In this document: in pieces, positions 1 through 9,102 of the stretch | Layout: every line of letters starts with the position of its first letter | How positions within the stretch are numbered: the stretch's first letter is position 1 | DNA from: Thiorhodococcus drewsii AZ1 | GTDB lineage: Bacteria > Pseudomonadota > Gammaproteobacteria > Chromatiales > Chromatiaceae | NCBI RefSeq assembly: GCF_000224065.1 | Contig: NZ_AFWT01000035.1 | Location: 1-50,407, forward strand | DNA: 50,407 bases | Reading direction: 5' to 3' | Notes under the pieces: generated by a model | The model's input: the letters and a program-made list of their open reading frames with translations, nothing else | Told to the model about the DNA's origin: nothing | Database searches by the model: none | Position numbers and translations under genes: made by a program

Positions 1-517
1 TTGCATCGATCGTGACGATACAGCCCTTGAGCGCCAAGAGTTCAAGCAACTCGGGAATTGCCGTGATCTCATTGGATTTCTCCGCCGTAGCTTCTTGCCC
101 CAGCACCAAACGGTTCGATACGGCCCAAGCACTGACCATGTGCAGCGCCGCACGTCCCCGGCGTCGGTCGCGCGAGCCTCGGACCGTCTTGCCGTCCACC
201 GCAATCACCTCGCCTTCTGTCACCCCGGTGACGGTCTGCGTCCAATCGATGAAGCAGTCTTCAAACCGCTTGGGATTGAGCCGTGAGATCACGTTGGCAA
301 TGCGATCATGCGACGGAATCCCGTTCTCGAACGGACAAAAGCGACGCAGCCACTCCAGCTTCGCCTCTCCAAACTGCTCGATCGCCTCCCAGCCGTCCGC
401 CCCGCTCAGCACCCCACAGACCGTCAACAGCAGAATTTCTTTAAGAGGATACAGCTTGTTACGCTCAATACGGGGATCTTCAAGGCTGGCAAAATGCTCG
501 ATCAGGCTGGCAGACAC
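1..517 (-). CDS. ISAs1-family transposase, N-terminal part (runs off the left edge)
   Basis: About 172 codons of a DDE transposase read on the minus strand and continue beyond base 1. The translation begins VSASLIEHFASLEDPRIERN and contains PSHDRIANVISRLNP, AVDGKTVRGSRDRRRGRAA and SAWAVSNRLVLGQ, the typical order of the ISAs1 (H-repeat-associated) family; the DGKT segment carries the first catalytic aspartate. I placed the start at a GTG at 517-515, just before the conserved SLIEHF segment. The frame stays open upstream to a TGA at 562-560 but has no ATG there, so the start is uncertain. It abuts the broken end of a DUF6399 gene, as if this element had inserted there. Whether the full gene is intact cannot be seen. 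The long plus-strand reading frame over the same bases is its antisense. Confidence 0.85.
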   Translation of the reverse strand, partial: MSASLIEHFASLEDPRIERNKLYPLKEILLLTVCGVLSGADGWEAIEQFGEAKLEWLRRFCPFENGIPSHDRIANVISRLNPKRFEDCFIDWTQTVTGVTEGEVIAVDGKTVRGSRDRRRGRAALHMVSAWAVSNRLVLGQEATAEKSNEITAIPELLELLALKGCIVTIDA

Positions 518-527
518 GCGAGGCTCC

Positions 528-1315
528 TCAAGGCGATTGGCTAACAGGGTGCCGCAACATCATGTCAAATCTAGCGTTAATACGCGCTCGCCCTGGCGTC
601 TTGGCCTTGGCCTCGTCGGTCTCCGCCTGCTGCTGCGCGCACGCCAACGACAGGCTCATGGCCTGGCTGATCGCATGCTGCACATGAAAGAGATCGGTGG
701 AATGATGGGCGTCGAGATCGCGCTGGACATGCGCCAACAGCCCCTTGGCTTCATCGCTGGTGCCCTGCACGACGGTGTCTGACGTTCAGCCCTTCGAGCC
801 CGTGAGCGAGCGCGTGCGTCCAGGCCGCCGCCGAGCGCGTCTCGGCCACCTGCTCGACCAAGATCAAGCCCGAGACCGGCTCGATGGCCACCAGGCGCAT
901 CCCATCCTTCCAGGTTTCGTCTTCGGCAATGCTCAAGCGGCGATGCGGCATGGTGGCGGCCAGTTGCGTCCGCTGTTCGCGCGCGCAGGTAACGATGTGC
1001 TGCTCCAGTTGCGCATGGAATGCCTGCCTGCTGCGAGCCATAGGAGGCCGCGATGAGCTCCGACAGGCCGCTGAGCTCGAGGAACTCATCGACCACGCGG
1101 ATACCCGCGCCACCGATCTCGGTGATGCGCCAGTGCGCGGCCACCAGGATCCGGCGCAGCCACACCACGCCCTCGGGCGTCTCGCTGAAGGCGAGCAACA
1201 CCGCCGGAGCACCGCGCCCCTTGGCTTCGTTCCAGTAACGCAGCGTGCTGCGGGGCACACCGGCTCCGGCCGCCGCAGCGCGTTGACTCTGTCCGTCATT
1301 GCGTGCCTGCGCCAC
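528..1315 (-). pseudogene. DUF6399 transposase-like protein, frameshifted and truncated
   Basis: Three minus-strand frames join into one recognisable protein. The first (from 1315 to about 1030) reads GQSQRAAAAGAGVPRSTLRYW and later VVDEFLELSGLSELIAASYG. The second (about 1030 to 785) reads LSIAEDETWKDGMRLVAIEP and WTHALAHGLEGLNV. The third (about 780 to 560) reads QGTSDEAKGLLAHVQRDLDA and STDLFHVQHAISQAMSLSLA. These match, in order, DUF6399 proteins common in Chromatiaceae, which are usually called transposase-like: an N-terminal helix-turn-helix and a DET/DEAK/HVQH core. Two frame changes and loss of the 3' end next to the ISAs1 gene make it non-functional. The family function is from memory; the frame changes are seen directly. 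No intact copy lies in the window. Confidence 0.8.
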
Positions 1316-1707
1316 CGCGCCGAGACACGCGGCTCGATGACGCCGATCATGCAGTGGCGTCGGATGTCTGAGTGTGCAGTAGAGTTAATCGCGGCAGGGG
1401 CATCAGGCAACGGCGTTTCCCTCGGTCAGTTTGCACTGCCAAGGGTACGCCTCCCCGTCGCTCCTGCCACGCCCTCATCGGTCTCAATCACCTACCCAGA
1501 TGCTCAGCCTTGGACCAATCGATGACCAAGCCCCCCTAGAAGTGTCGTTTTCAGGCTGGTGGCGGTTAAGATGCGACGGCGCGTCAACTGTGAGATTGCT
1601 GTGTAACCGGTGTGCTGTTGGGTTAACCTGTTGATTTATTTGTTTTGGTGGTCTTGGGCGACTTGTTTGTGGTGTTTATGTTGAATGAAATCGGTGCATT
1701 GGCAAGG

Positions 1708-1736
1708 TTGACGAAACCAAGGGTGCCGAGTAGTCT
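1708..1736 (+). promoter_or_regulatory. Candidate sigma70 promoter (distal) for the S-layer-like gene
   Basis: TTGACG at 1708-1713 and TAGTCT at 1731-1736 are separated by 17 bases. The -35 is good and the -10 is weak. If used, it gives a leader of about 210 bases, which would fit the long untranslated leaders known for some S-layer mRNAs. Found by eye only. Confidence 0.3.
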
Positions 1737-1838
1737 TTGAAATAGTCCGTTGGCTAGATGCGACAATGGTTAAAAACAACATGAAGCGTCGGTCTGCGGA
1801 TCCTTGCAATAATCGGCGTCGCTCAGCCGGGCATGGCG

Positions 1839-1867
1839 TTGGCGACTGCGTCCGAGTGGTGTACTCT
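1839..1867 (+). promoter_or_regulatory. Candidate sigma70 promoter (proximal) for the S-layer-like gene
   Basis: TTGGCG at 1839-1844 and TACTCT at 1862-1867 are 17 bases apart. Transcription would begin near 1874, leaving a leader of about 80 bases before ATG 1952. It competes with the distal candidate, and the sequence alone does not decide between them. Confidence 0.3.
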
Positions 1868-1951
1868 TAGGCGGGCTTTTAAGAGATCGAATCGCTCACG
1901 CACCCTCAGCATACCTCGCAGCATTTATCCCACTCAACGGAGTTTTTGACC

Positions 1952-4900
1952 ATGGCAAGACCAGCAACTTATGGAACCTTGGAGCAGGTCCTCGAAATCT
2001 ACGCCGGCGTCTGGGGCGCCGCCGCTGATGCCGAGGGCGCGGACTACTGGACCAACCTCATCGACAATGAGGGATGGACCTACGACGACGTTGCCGACAG
2101 CTTCTTCGATCAGGCGCGCGTTCAGAGCTCCTATCAGGACGGCTCGGGCGATTCGCTGACCGGCGATGCCTTCCTGGCCGCGCTCTATGTCAACATCTTC
2201 AAGGTCGATACGCCCGATACCGAAGGCTTTACCTACTGGCAGGGTGTCATGTCCGAGATGGGCATCACCGATTACAACAGCGAAGGCGTTGGCAGTCTGG
2301 CGATGCAGATGATTGACGGCATGTGGGCGAACGAGGCCACTGTCGATACCACTCAGATGCTCTATCAGAACTGGGTCGAGGCCAGCGTCGACTTCTATAA
2401 TGAGCAGGTTGCGGATGGGCTTACCCCCTTCAGCCAGCTGTCTGCTGCGGACCAGAACGCATTTTTGGCTGCCGCCGGAGCCTTGGTCGACGGGCTTGAT
2501 GCAACCTCTACTCAAGCGGACATTGATGAGGCCGTTGCTGCATCGATTGGCGCTATTTCGCCGCTTTCTTTCGAATTTTCTCAGGATGCAGATGTTGGTT
2601 TGGCTAACGAGGGTACGACTGTCACCTATACCGTGACCGCCTCCAAGGCTGTCGATGCCGATACCACCTTCACCTATACCCTGAGCAGCACCGACCCCAA
2701 CGTTACACCTTCCGATTTCAGCACCGCGACGGTCGGCACCGTCACCATCCTGGCTGGTGAAACCACCGGCACCTTCGAGATTGGCATTGCCAACGATGAT
2801 CTCGCCGAGTTGCCCGAGACCTTTAGCATCACCCTCTCCGGTGCCGACACGACCGAGGTCATCAATACGACCATCGTGGATGGTGCGGTCGTTTCGGGTA
2901 CCGCGCTTACGCTCGGGCAGGATACCTTGATTGGTGATGACCAAGACAACCTGTTCACCGCACCGGTCGTTCAGAATGTTGTGGGTGCTTTGGCGAACAC
3001 CTTGGAGACTGGGGATGTCATCAATGGCGAAGGTGGTCGAGATACCCTCATTGCCGACTTGACCACCACGGGCTCATCTTCGGTCCCCTCCGGGCCTGCG
3101 ATTTCGGCGACGACGAATGGCGTAGAGGTTGTGCATCTGCGCGCCCAATATCCGCAGGATGATGGTGAGGTCAATCTTTCTACCATTGATGCCGAGAAGA
3201 TGCTCGGGGTTCAGGAATGGTGGACTGACAATAGTCGGGCCGATATCCAGGTTGAGGACATTCGCTCCTTACCGGAACAGACCACCTTCGGCATGACCGA
3301 GACCGATCCTGGCGTGAGCTTTTCGGCCTACTTCGATCCGGCACAGGTTGCGGATGACCGCTTGACCGCTATCGATTCCAGCCTGACGCTGCGCTTGGAG
3401 GATGCCGCCACTCCTGGGTCGCTGGAGAATTTCCCGGTCGACGGCGTTTCCTTCACCTTCAATGGCGAGACCTACACTCTGGCCTTGGATTTGGGCGAGG
3501 GCGCTGCGCGCACCTATGATGCATTGCTTGATGCGGTTAACGCCGGGCTCGCAGCCGATGAGGCGCTTGCTGGGCTGACGGCCACGTTGAACCCCGACAA
3601 TAGCCTGACCATCACGGATTCCGAGGGTGGTACTTTTGCGGCGCTGGGGTATAGCTGGATCAACGACATCGTTCCTCCGTCCGGTACGTTGAATTGGGAT
3701 TTGGTTGTTGGCGCACCCATTCAGGATGAATCGCCGGTTGAAACCTCCGTCGTGCTCGACTCCGTTGGCCGCACCTCGCAGGGCGGTAGCTTGGATATCG
3801 GATCGATGGGCGATGGCGGCGTAGCCGTGTTTGATGTCGCTGTCGATGGCTCGAGTTGGTTGACCTCCATGGAGTCCCGCAGCGATCTTGGTGGTGGTGA
3901 TCGCAATCTGGAGACGGTCAATCTGACGAGTACCGGAGCGAATGGTGACCTCTCGGTCGGCTCCACGATCGAAGATGAGACCGGCGAACTCGACGGTCGT
4001 GTCGAGAACGGTTTGACGGATGTTCGCACCGTCGATACTACTGCCTTCCTCGGTGACTCGCTCAATCTGGGTATCGTTCTGACGGGGAACTCCGTCGGTC
4101 GCTATCTCAACGAGGCGACTGAAGAGGTACCGTTTACCTATACAGGTAGCGCGGGCAATGATAACTTCACCATCTCGGTCGATAATGGCCTCTCCGGCGA
4201 TCCGGATTTCGCGATCGACGTGAATCTTGGCGCGGGTGACGATCGCCTGAACCTTGATCTGCCGGTTGCCAGCAGCGCATCCGTCGATGGTGGTGAAGGG
4301 GATAACATCATCGCCGTTTCGGGTAGCCACGGCGTGGGTAGTACGACCTTCGAAGGCTTTGCCAACTTCCAGACCTATGAGGTCGAGGGTACTGGCTACA
4401 ACAGAATAAATACCAACGGCGATACTCAGTTCGAGTTCGACGCCACAGACCATGACTTCGCTAGCATGGCCGGTGTGACCTCTGTCGTGATCGCGACGGA
4501 CGGTGTGTCAAACGTTGTTAAAGGTGTTCTTGGTGTTAATAACACTACTGGTGCGGACATTGCGTCGTATGGTGGTGACAATACCACTCTGATTAATGTC
4601 GCAAGTGGAACCGGTATCACTGTCTCGGGCAAGAACCAGACGCTGGGCGACAAGAGCGACAACCCCCAGTACTTCGGAGATCTGCAGGTCCAAGGGGCGG
4701 ATGGCACGACCCTGGATGTCGATCTGGATAACACGGCGCGTGTTGGTGGCCGCTTGATCGTCGACTCCTTGCAGATCGAAGATCAGCCGCCTGCGCCTTC
4801 CGCTAATCCGAGTGCGGTGACGACCCTCAATCTGACCTCTGGTGGTCAGCGTGATAGCAGCGACGTGGTGAAGGACCTCCAGGCCGAGCGTGTCACGACC

Positions 4901-6634
4901 TTGAACCTGGACGGCACTCAGGATCTGGGTATTCGTGTGACTGACCTGGCATCCACTCCGGTGGTTAGTGGCGATTCCCCGGCAATGAATGTCAGCGCGT
5001 CCGCCCTGACTGGCGATCTGAATCTGGGTATGGATGCAACCTTGCTGGATAACGAGGATGAAGATGTTCTCGTTGGTACGGCAGGCACGGATGATTGGCT
5101 GATGCTCTATAACGGTGTCGATACCAACGCCGATATTTCTGGGTTCGAGATGATCCAGTTCGGTATGCGTGGCGGTCCTGTATCGAACCACGTGAAAGAT
5201 GCAATCGAGGGTGGAAACACGTTGCTCGGTGCTCAGGGCACATTCGATGCCACCAACGTTGACGATGTCGCGAAGTACGTGATCGCCCGTGTCGATGGGG
5301 ATTTGACCCTTGAAGGTCTTTCTGGCGAGGTCAACGTCGATCTCGGCGATGCTACGGGTGGGAATGGTCAGTACCTGGCTGGGGGGGCTGTTCCGACGTT
5401 CAACTTCGTGGCGACAGGGACTTCCGACACCCTCAACCTCAATGCCGTCGATACCTTGGACGCGGGCAACTTTGCCTCTTCAGCGATCGGTGGTCTTGAC
5501 GGGACGGCGGCCGGCATTATCAATGTCGAGGGCTTCCAAACCGTCAACGTCGACCTCGACTTCAGTGAGCTCACCCAATTCGACATCAATGCCGCAAACG
5601 ATGAGGCGGGCGATCCGAATGGAATCTTGCACGCGCTTCTGGCGACCGATGATGCGGCGCGTACTCTGACCTTGAGTGGCGGCAATGCCTCCGATTTGGT
5701 CGATGTCAAATTGGAACTGGAGTCTGAACTCAATACCAGTCTGACCACGGTCGATTTCCGGAACTTCGATGGTGAAGTGCTGGATGCGACTTGGGATTCC
5801 ACTGAGGGAAGCAATGCTGATGTCTATGTGAACAGCTATAGCTTCAAATTTGACCTAGGCGGTGATAACGCTCTCTATTCCGTCCCGCTTGGTGCTGCTG
5901 CTGGGGGTGATGTCTCTGAAGTGCAGACGTTGAATTTCGCCGGTTTCGGTGACTTGGCTGTCGGTGAGTCGTTGTCGATCACCTTCGCGGGTAGCCTCTA
6001 TACCTACACCAATGAGACCGATGCGGCGATTGCGGCGGCTGCCCTGAATGCCACAATCATTGCCGATGCTGCAAATTCGCCGAGTGGCTTCGCGATTGCT
6101 GCTGGTGGTGGTGGCGTTGTTCAGCTGACGGCATCGGCGGCGCTGCCTGGTGATATGCCGAATGCGGTTGTTGGTGCGAGCGACGCCGCGAACACCCCTG
6201 TGGTTCCGATTACGACAACTGCTGGCGCTCAATTAACAGGCGATCCTGCATACGATATCGTGACGACTCTGTCTGATTTCGTGACCAACTTCATCTTTAC
6301 GGAAGATGCGAATGAGGCTGGGGTGGTCTGGCAGATCGACGGCTTCCAGGCCTTCGATGTTCAGGGTAATGTCAACTTGGGTAATGCCTCCATCATCGAT
6401 CTTCAGGCGTTGGGTGTCGATAGCGCGACAGATATCGATATTCAAGATGCTGCCACGTGGTGGAGTTCCTTGTCTGCTGCGGAGCAGGCTGAATATGATT
6501 TGGCGGCCAATCCGCTTTTGGACGACGCCGGCAACGCTGTCGTAACCTCGAACACTGGTGCGGACTTCACAATCCTTCTGACGGGTGTTAATTGGAACGA
6601 CCTGAGCGATGAGAACTTCGCAGGCATTGCTTAA
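1952..6634 (+). CDS. Large S-layer-like, Calx-beta/RTX-related secreted surface protein
   Basis: A 1560-residue acidic protein, very rich in D, G, T, N and S, with almost no cysteine and no Sec signal peptide. Residues 1-175 resemble the DUF4214 type found at the N-terminus of type I-secreted surface proteins (EIYAGVWGAAADAEGADYWT, FLAALYVNIFKVDTPDTEGF). About 200-310 is a Calx-beta-like domain (TVTYTVTASKAVDADTTFTY, ETTGTFEIGIANDDLAELPE). About 320-370 has DTLIGDDQDNLFTAP and GDVINGEGGRDTLIADL, related to RTX nonapeptides and found in bacterial S-layer proteins. The rest is repetitive beta-strand sequence. The C-terminus, ending DFTILLTGVNWNDLSDENF, could be the secretion signal. I chose ATG 1952 because ACGGAG lies nine bases upstream. 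A monocistronic unit is likely, given the long leader and the terminator just after the gene. No type I exporter genes are in the window. A large adhesin is the alternative. Confidence 0.78.
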   Translation: MARPATYGTLEQVLEIYAGVWGAAADAEGADYWTNLIDNEGWTYDDVADSFFDQARVQSSYQDGSGDSLTGDAFLAALYVNIFKVDTPDTEGFTYWQGVMSEMGITDYNSEGVGSLAMQMIDGMWANEATVDTTQMLYQNWVEASVDFYNEQVADGLTPFSQLSAADQNAFLAAAGALVDGLDATSTQADIDEAVAASIGAISPLSFEFSQDADVGLANEGTTVTYTVTASKAVDADTTFTYTLSSTDPNVTPSDFSTATVGTVTILAGETTGTFEIGIANDDLAELPETFSITLSGADTTEVINTTIVDGAVVSGTALTLGQDTLIGDDQDNLFTAPVVQNVVGALANTLETGDVINGEGGRDTLIADLTTTGSSSVPSGPAISATTNGVEVVHLRAQYPQDDGEVNLSTIDAEKMLGVQEWWTDNSRADIQVEDIRSLPEQTTFGMTETDPGVSFSAYFDPAQVADDRLTAIDSSLTLRLEDAATPGSLENFPVDGVSFTFNGETYTLALDLGEGAARTYDALLDAVNAGLAADEALAGLTATLNPDNSLTITDSEGGTFAALGYSWINDIVPPSGTLNWDLVVGAPIQDESPVETSVVLDSVGRTSQGGSLDIGSMGDGGVAVFDVAVDGSSWLTSMESRSDLGGGDRNLETVNLTSTGANGDLSVGSTIEDETGELDGRVENGLTDVRTVDTTAFLGDSLNLGIVLTGNSVGRYLNEATEEVPFTYTGSAGNDNFTISVDNGLSGDPDFAIDVNLGAGDDRLNLDLPVASSASVDGGEGDNIIAVSGSHGVGSTTFEGFANFQTYEVEGTGYNRINTNGDTQFEFDATDHDFASMAGVTSVVIATDGVSNVVKGVLGVNNTTGADIASYGGDNTTLINVASGTGITVSGKNQTLGDKSDNPQYFGDLQVQGADGTTLDVDLDNTARVGGRLIVDSLQIEDQPPAPSANPSAVTTLNLTSGGQRDSSDVVKDLQAERVTTLNLDGTQDLGIRVTDLASTPVVSGDSPAMNVSASALTGDLNLGMDATLLDNEDEDVLVGTAGTDDWLMLYNGVDTNADISGFEMIQFGMRGGPVSNHVKDAIEGGNTLLGAQGTFDATNVDDVAKYVIARVDGDLTLEGLSGEVNVDLGDATGGNGQYLAGGAVPTFNFVATGTSDTLNLNAVDTLDAGNFASSAIGGLDGTAAGIINVEGFQTVNVDLDFSELTQFDINAANDEAGDPNGILHALLATDDAARTLTLSGGNASDLVDVKLELESELNTSLTTVDFRNFDGEVLDATWDSTEGSNADVYVNSYSFKFDLGGDNALYSVPLGAAAGGDVSEVQTLNFAGFGDLAVGESLSITFAGSLYTYTNETDAAIAAAALNATIIADAANSPSGFAIAAGGGGVVQLTASAALPGDMPNAVVGASDAANTPVVPITTTAGAQLTGDPAYDIVTTLSDFVTNFIFTEDANEAGVVWQIDGFQAFDVQGNVNLGNASIIDLQALGVDSATDIDIQDAATWWSSLSAAEQAEYDLAANPLLDDAGNAVVTSNTGADFTILLTGVNWNDLSDENFAGIA

Positions 6635-6668
6635 GCGGGGTGCTTGACTAGTTAGCTCGTGCTAGACA

Positions 6669-6698
6669 CCGGGGCCACATCCTAGGATGTGGCCCCGG
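6669..6698 (+). terminator. Strong palindromic terminator after the S-layer-like gene
   Basis: Thirty bases form a perfect inverted repeat with no unpaired centre. The left arm starts CCGGGGCCACATCC and the right arm is its exact complement. It lies 35 bases after the stop and is followed by CTTATTT, a weak T tract. It should stop transcription or protect the abundant mRNA's 3' end, and it separates this gene from the SapC gene. Confidence 0.85.
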
Positions 6699-6714
6699 CT
6701 TATTTGGGGGATGC

Positions 6715-7512
6715 ATGGACCGTGAAATGAAGCCTTTAGATCGTAAGCGCCATCGCGCCTTGCGGTTATCGCACAATCAATCCTATCAATTCGTCTCCAG
6801 TCGATTGCTGGTGACCTTGGTCGCTGCGGAGGTTGCACATGCTGCGCGTGAGTACCCTGTGGTATTCCCGGTTGGTGATGACCCTATGCCGATGGCGCTT
6901 CTGGGCGTTAAGGCGGGTGAAAATCTTCATGTGAATGGGCAAGGCCAGTGGTTGGGTCGCTACATACCTGCCGTGATTCGTAGCTATCCGTTTCAATTGA
7001 TGATGTCTGAAGCGGAGGGCTCAGGCGTAGACTCAACGGTGCGCGCCGGGATCTTGATCGATGAGTCTGCTCCTCATCTAAGCGACCAGACTGGCGAGCC
7101 CTTATTTACCGAGACCGGAGATCCATCGCCCGTGCTGTTGCGGGTCCAGAAGGTGTTGGTCGCCTTGGAGCAGGATCGACGCCGCACCGTTGATCTCGTC
7201 TCGAAGCTCATCGGGGCTGGGCTATTGGTTGAGCGAGATCTTACGGTTCGTCCGGCGGGAGATGCGGGCGCGTATCAAATTACGGGTGTGCGTGTTGTGG
7301 ATAAATCCAGGCTCAAGCAGCTTCCCTCGACTGAGCTTCAGGATTTGATGCAGTCGGGAGCATTGGATTTGCTTTATGCACATCTTTTGTCTCTGACCAA
7401 TCTGAAGGATGGATGGATGGCAAAGCAATTGGCGATTACAGCTACGGCCGAAAATCCTGATGTGATGAGTGACATTCTCGGATCTGATACGATCAGTTTT
7501 GATTTCCTTTAA
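6715..7512 (+). CDS. SapC-family protein
   Basis: 265 residues matching the SapC family (PF07277). Characteristic stretches are YPVVFPVGDDPMPMALLGVK, GENLHVNGQGQWLGRYIPAV, IRSYPFQLM and, near the C-terminus, RVVDKSRLKQLPSTELQDL. The family is named after a protein linked to the S-layer of Campylobacter fetus; its biochemical role is not settled, and in other proteobacteria it is often found by outer-membrane receptors. No signal peptide or membrane segment is visible, so it is probably cytoplasmic. Placement 80 bases after an S-layer-like gene is what the family name would predict and argues for a role with that protein, but the strong terminator between them suggests separate control. The start is uncertain between ATG 6715 and ATG 6727; a G-rich stretch at 6704-6710 may be the ribosome site. 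Confidence 0.85.
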   Translation: MDREMKPLDRKRHRALRLSHNQSYQFVSSRLLVTLVAAEVAHAAREYPVVFPVGDDPMPMALLGVKAGENLHVNGQGQWLGRYIPAVIRSYPFQLMMSEAEGSGVDSTVRAGILIDESAPHLSDQTGEPLFTETGDPSPVLLRVQKVLVALEQDRRRTVDLVSKLIGAGLLVERDLTVRPAGDAGAYQITGVRVVDKSRLKQLPSTELQDLMQSGALDLLYAHLLSLTNLKDGWMAKQLAITATAENPDVMSDILGSDTISFDFL

Positions 7513-7770
7513 AGTTACTGACTTTCTCAGTTTGTCGTCGTCCTCAAACACTGAATGAAAGCGAGATTTGGTGTGCTCACTGAAAGGTGTGATGGCGGGG
7601 AGGTTGTGCCCGTATTTATCTTTGATGTCGGCTAGGGTGCCGAGCCCAGAAAGTCCGGGGTATCTTTGTGGTATTCTCCCCTTAAGCAAGCTAAATGACG
7701 GCTCGTCTGAGTCCTCGAATGTGGCGGAATTCTCCCATTTGAGATATTGCAAATCCGGAGGTTGCTGTCT

Positions 7771-9102
7771 GTGTTGTCAGCATTTAGTGGGAAACGCGTG
7801 CTGTTGCTGCAAGGTCCGATGGGGCTCTTTTTCTGGCGGCTGAGACAGGATTTGCAGGACGCGGGGGCTCAAGTTCTTAAGATCAATCTCTGTCCAGGGG
7901 ATCGGCTTTTTTATCCCAGTCATGCAACTGCGTTTCGCGGTACTCTTGATGTATGGCCCGATTTTCTCGATAATTTCATTATTGAGCATGACGTTGACAT
8001 CATTATGCTCTTTGGCGACTGTCGTCATTACCACATCGGCGTGCCGGAGATCGCTCGCAGGCGCCAGGCTCAAGTCTATGTGTTTGAGGAAGGCTACATT
8101 CGGCCGGATTTCATCACTGTCGAGCGCGGCGGTACCAATAATTTCTCCTCCCTTCCTCGGGACCCCGATGTCTATCGGGCTCAAATCCCGCATACGATCA
8201 CGCGGACCAATCCGCTGCCAGTCAAGCATGCCTTTTCGCGCGCGGCCCTTTTTGCGATCCTTTACGCGCTTGCGAATGCATTGCTCGGGTGGCGCTACCC
8301 ACATTATCGGCATCATCGCTCGCTTGAGCCGCTGAGCCAGGCCTTCTACTGGATTCGCTCCTGGGTGCGCAAAATCTGGTTTCGCCATCGTGAGGCGGGA
8401 TTGGCCCGCACACTGTTCGGCCCGCTCTCGGGCCGGTTCTTTCTGGTGCCTCTGCAGACGCATAACGATGCTCAGATCAGCGTCCATTCCGATTACGACT
8501 CGATAGAGGAGTTCATCGGTGATGTGTTGTGTTCTTTCGCGCGACAGGCTGCGCCGGATGTGCATCTGGTGTTCAAACACCATCCCCTCGATCGCGGCTA
8601 CCGCGATTACGGCCGTGTTTTGAAAGACATGACGCTAGCGTTCGGTCTGGAAGGACGCGTGCACTATGTCCATGATGTGCACCTTCCGACCCTGCTTGAT
8701 AAGGCGCTGGGGACGATCGTCATCAACAGTACGGTGGGTCTGTCATCGCTGCTGCATGACACCCCGGTGTGTGTCATGGGGGATCCCGTCTATCACATGC
8801 CTGGATTGACCTTTCATGGGCGTTTGGATGATTTCTGGTCGGCCCCTGGTAAAATCGACCGTGAGCTCTACTTGAATTTCCGCGCCTGGCTGCTGGCCTG
8901 GAATCAGGCCAACGGCAATTTTTATCGGCGTCTTAGTGCAGTATCCAACCGAACAGGTATGGTTTGGCCGCCGAGTTTGGGGTTGATAACTGCGTCGCAG
9001 CCGCAGCCGCAGCCGCAGCCGGCAGAACCTGTTTATCAGGCGGCTTCTTTGTGTCAGGTCAGCCCAATCGAGTTGCGTGTCGCCCAGGCCGGTACGGATT
9101 GA
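7771..9102 (+). CDS. kpsS: KpsS-type capsule Kdo-transferase
   Basis: About 443 residues of the KpsS/LipB family. KpsS acts in the cytoplasm and, with KpsC, builds the short poly-beta-Kdo linker on a lipid acceptor that primes ABC-exported capsules. Family features are GKRVLLLQGPMGLFFWRLRQ at the N-terminus, VYVFEEGYIRPDFITVE, FKHHPLDRGYRDYG and INSTVGLSSLLHDTPVCVMG. I chose the GTG at 7771 because GGAGG (7757-7761) lies nine bases upstream; the frame stays open back to a TTG at 7747. The C-terminus carries an added tail with a PQPQPQP run encoded by a hexanucleotide repeat. It heads the plus-strand export genes, although a minus-strand gene separates it from the next one. Confidence 0.93.
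   Translation: MLSAFSGKRVLLLQGPMGLFFWRLRQDLQDAGAQVLKINLCPGDRLFYPSHATAFRGTLDVWPDFLDNFIIEHDVDIIMLFGDCRHYHIGVPEIARRRQAQVYVFEEGYIRPDFITVERGGTNNFSSLPRDPDVYRAQIPHTITRTNPLPVKHAFSRAALFAILYALANALLGWRYPHYRHHRSLEPLSQAFYWIRSWVRKIWFRHREAGLARTLFGPLSGRFFLVPLQTHNDAQISVHSDYDSIEEFIGDVLCSFARQAAPDVHLVFKHHPLDRGYRDYGRVLKDMTLAFGLEGRVHYVHDVHLPTLLDKALGTIVINSTVGLSSLLHDTPVCVMGDPVYHMPGLTFHGRLDDFWSAPGKIDRELYLNFRAWLLAWNQANGNFYRRLSAVSNRTGMVWPPSLGLITASQPQPQPQPAEPVYQAASLCQVSPIELRVAQAGTD
8998..9021 (+). repeat. In-frame hexanucleotide repeat (CAGCCG)4 in the kpsS tail
   Basis: Four exact copies of CAGCCG encode alternating Gln-Pro near the KpsS C-terminus. Copy-number change by slippage would alter the tail length without shifting the frame. 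It lies beyond the conserved transferase part, so an effect on activity is not expected. Confidence 0.9.

Larger units (their letters stand above)
1316..1951. other. Non-coding region and long leader upstream of the S-layer-like gene
   Basis: There is no convincing gene here. The first part is the upstream remnant of the transposase-like pseudogene. From about 1600 the composition becomes more AT-rich, as expected for a promoter and leader. Two sigma70-like -35/-10 pairs are listed separately. The only clear translation signal is ACGGAG at 1937-1942, nine bases before the ATG at 1952. Short reading frames here have no family features. Confidence 0.6.

Noticed and set aside
545-550. CAGGGT as the ISAs1 terminal repeat
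   Set aside because: It points the wrong way for an element whose transposase reads leftward from 517; no reliable end could be set.
12-782. A 256-residue plus-strand reading frame
   Set aside because: It is antisense to the ISAs1 transposase and the DUF6399 pseudogene, whose minus-strand translations match known families.
1934-5191. Long minus-strand frames opposite the S-layer-like gene (for example 3269-4453)
   Set aside because: They follow from the repetitive, GC-biased codons of the real gene; the products look low in complexity and have no ribosome sites or family motifs.
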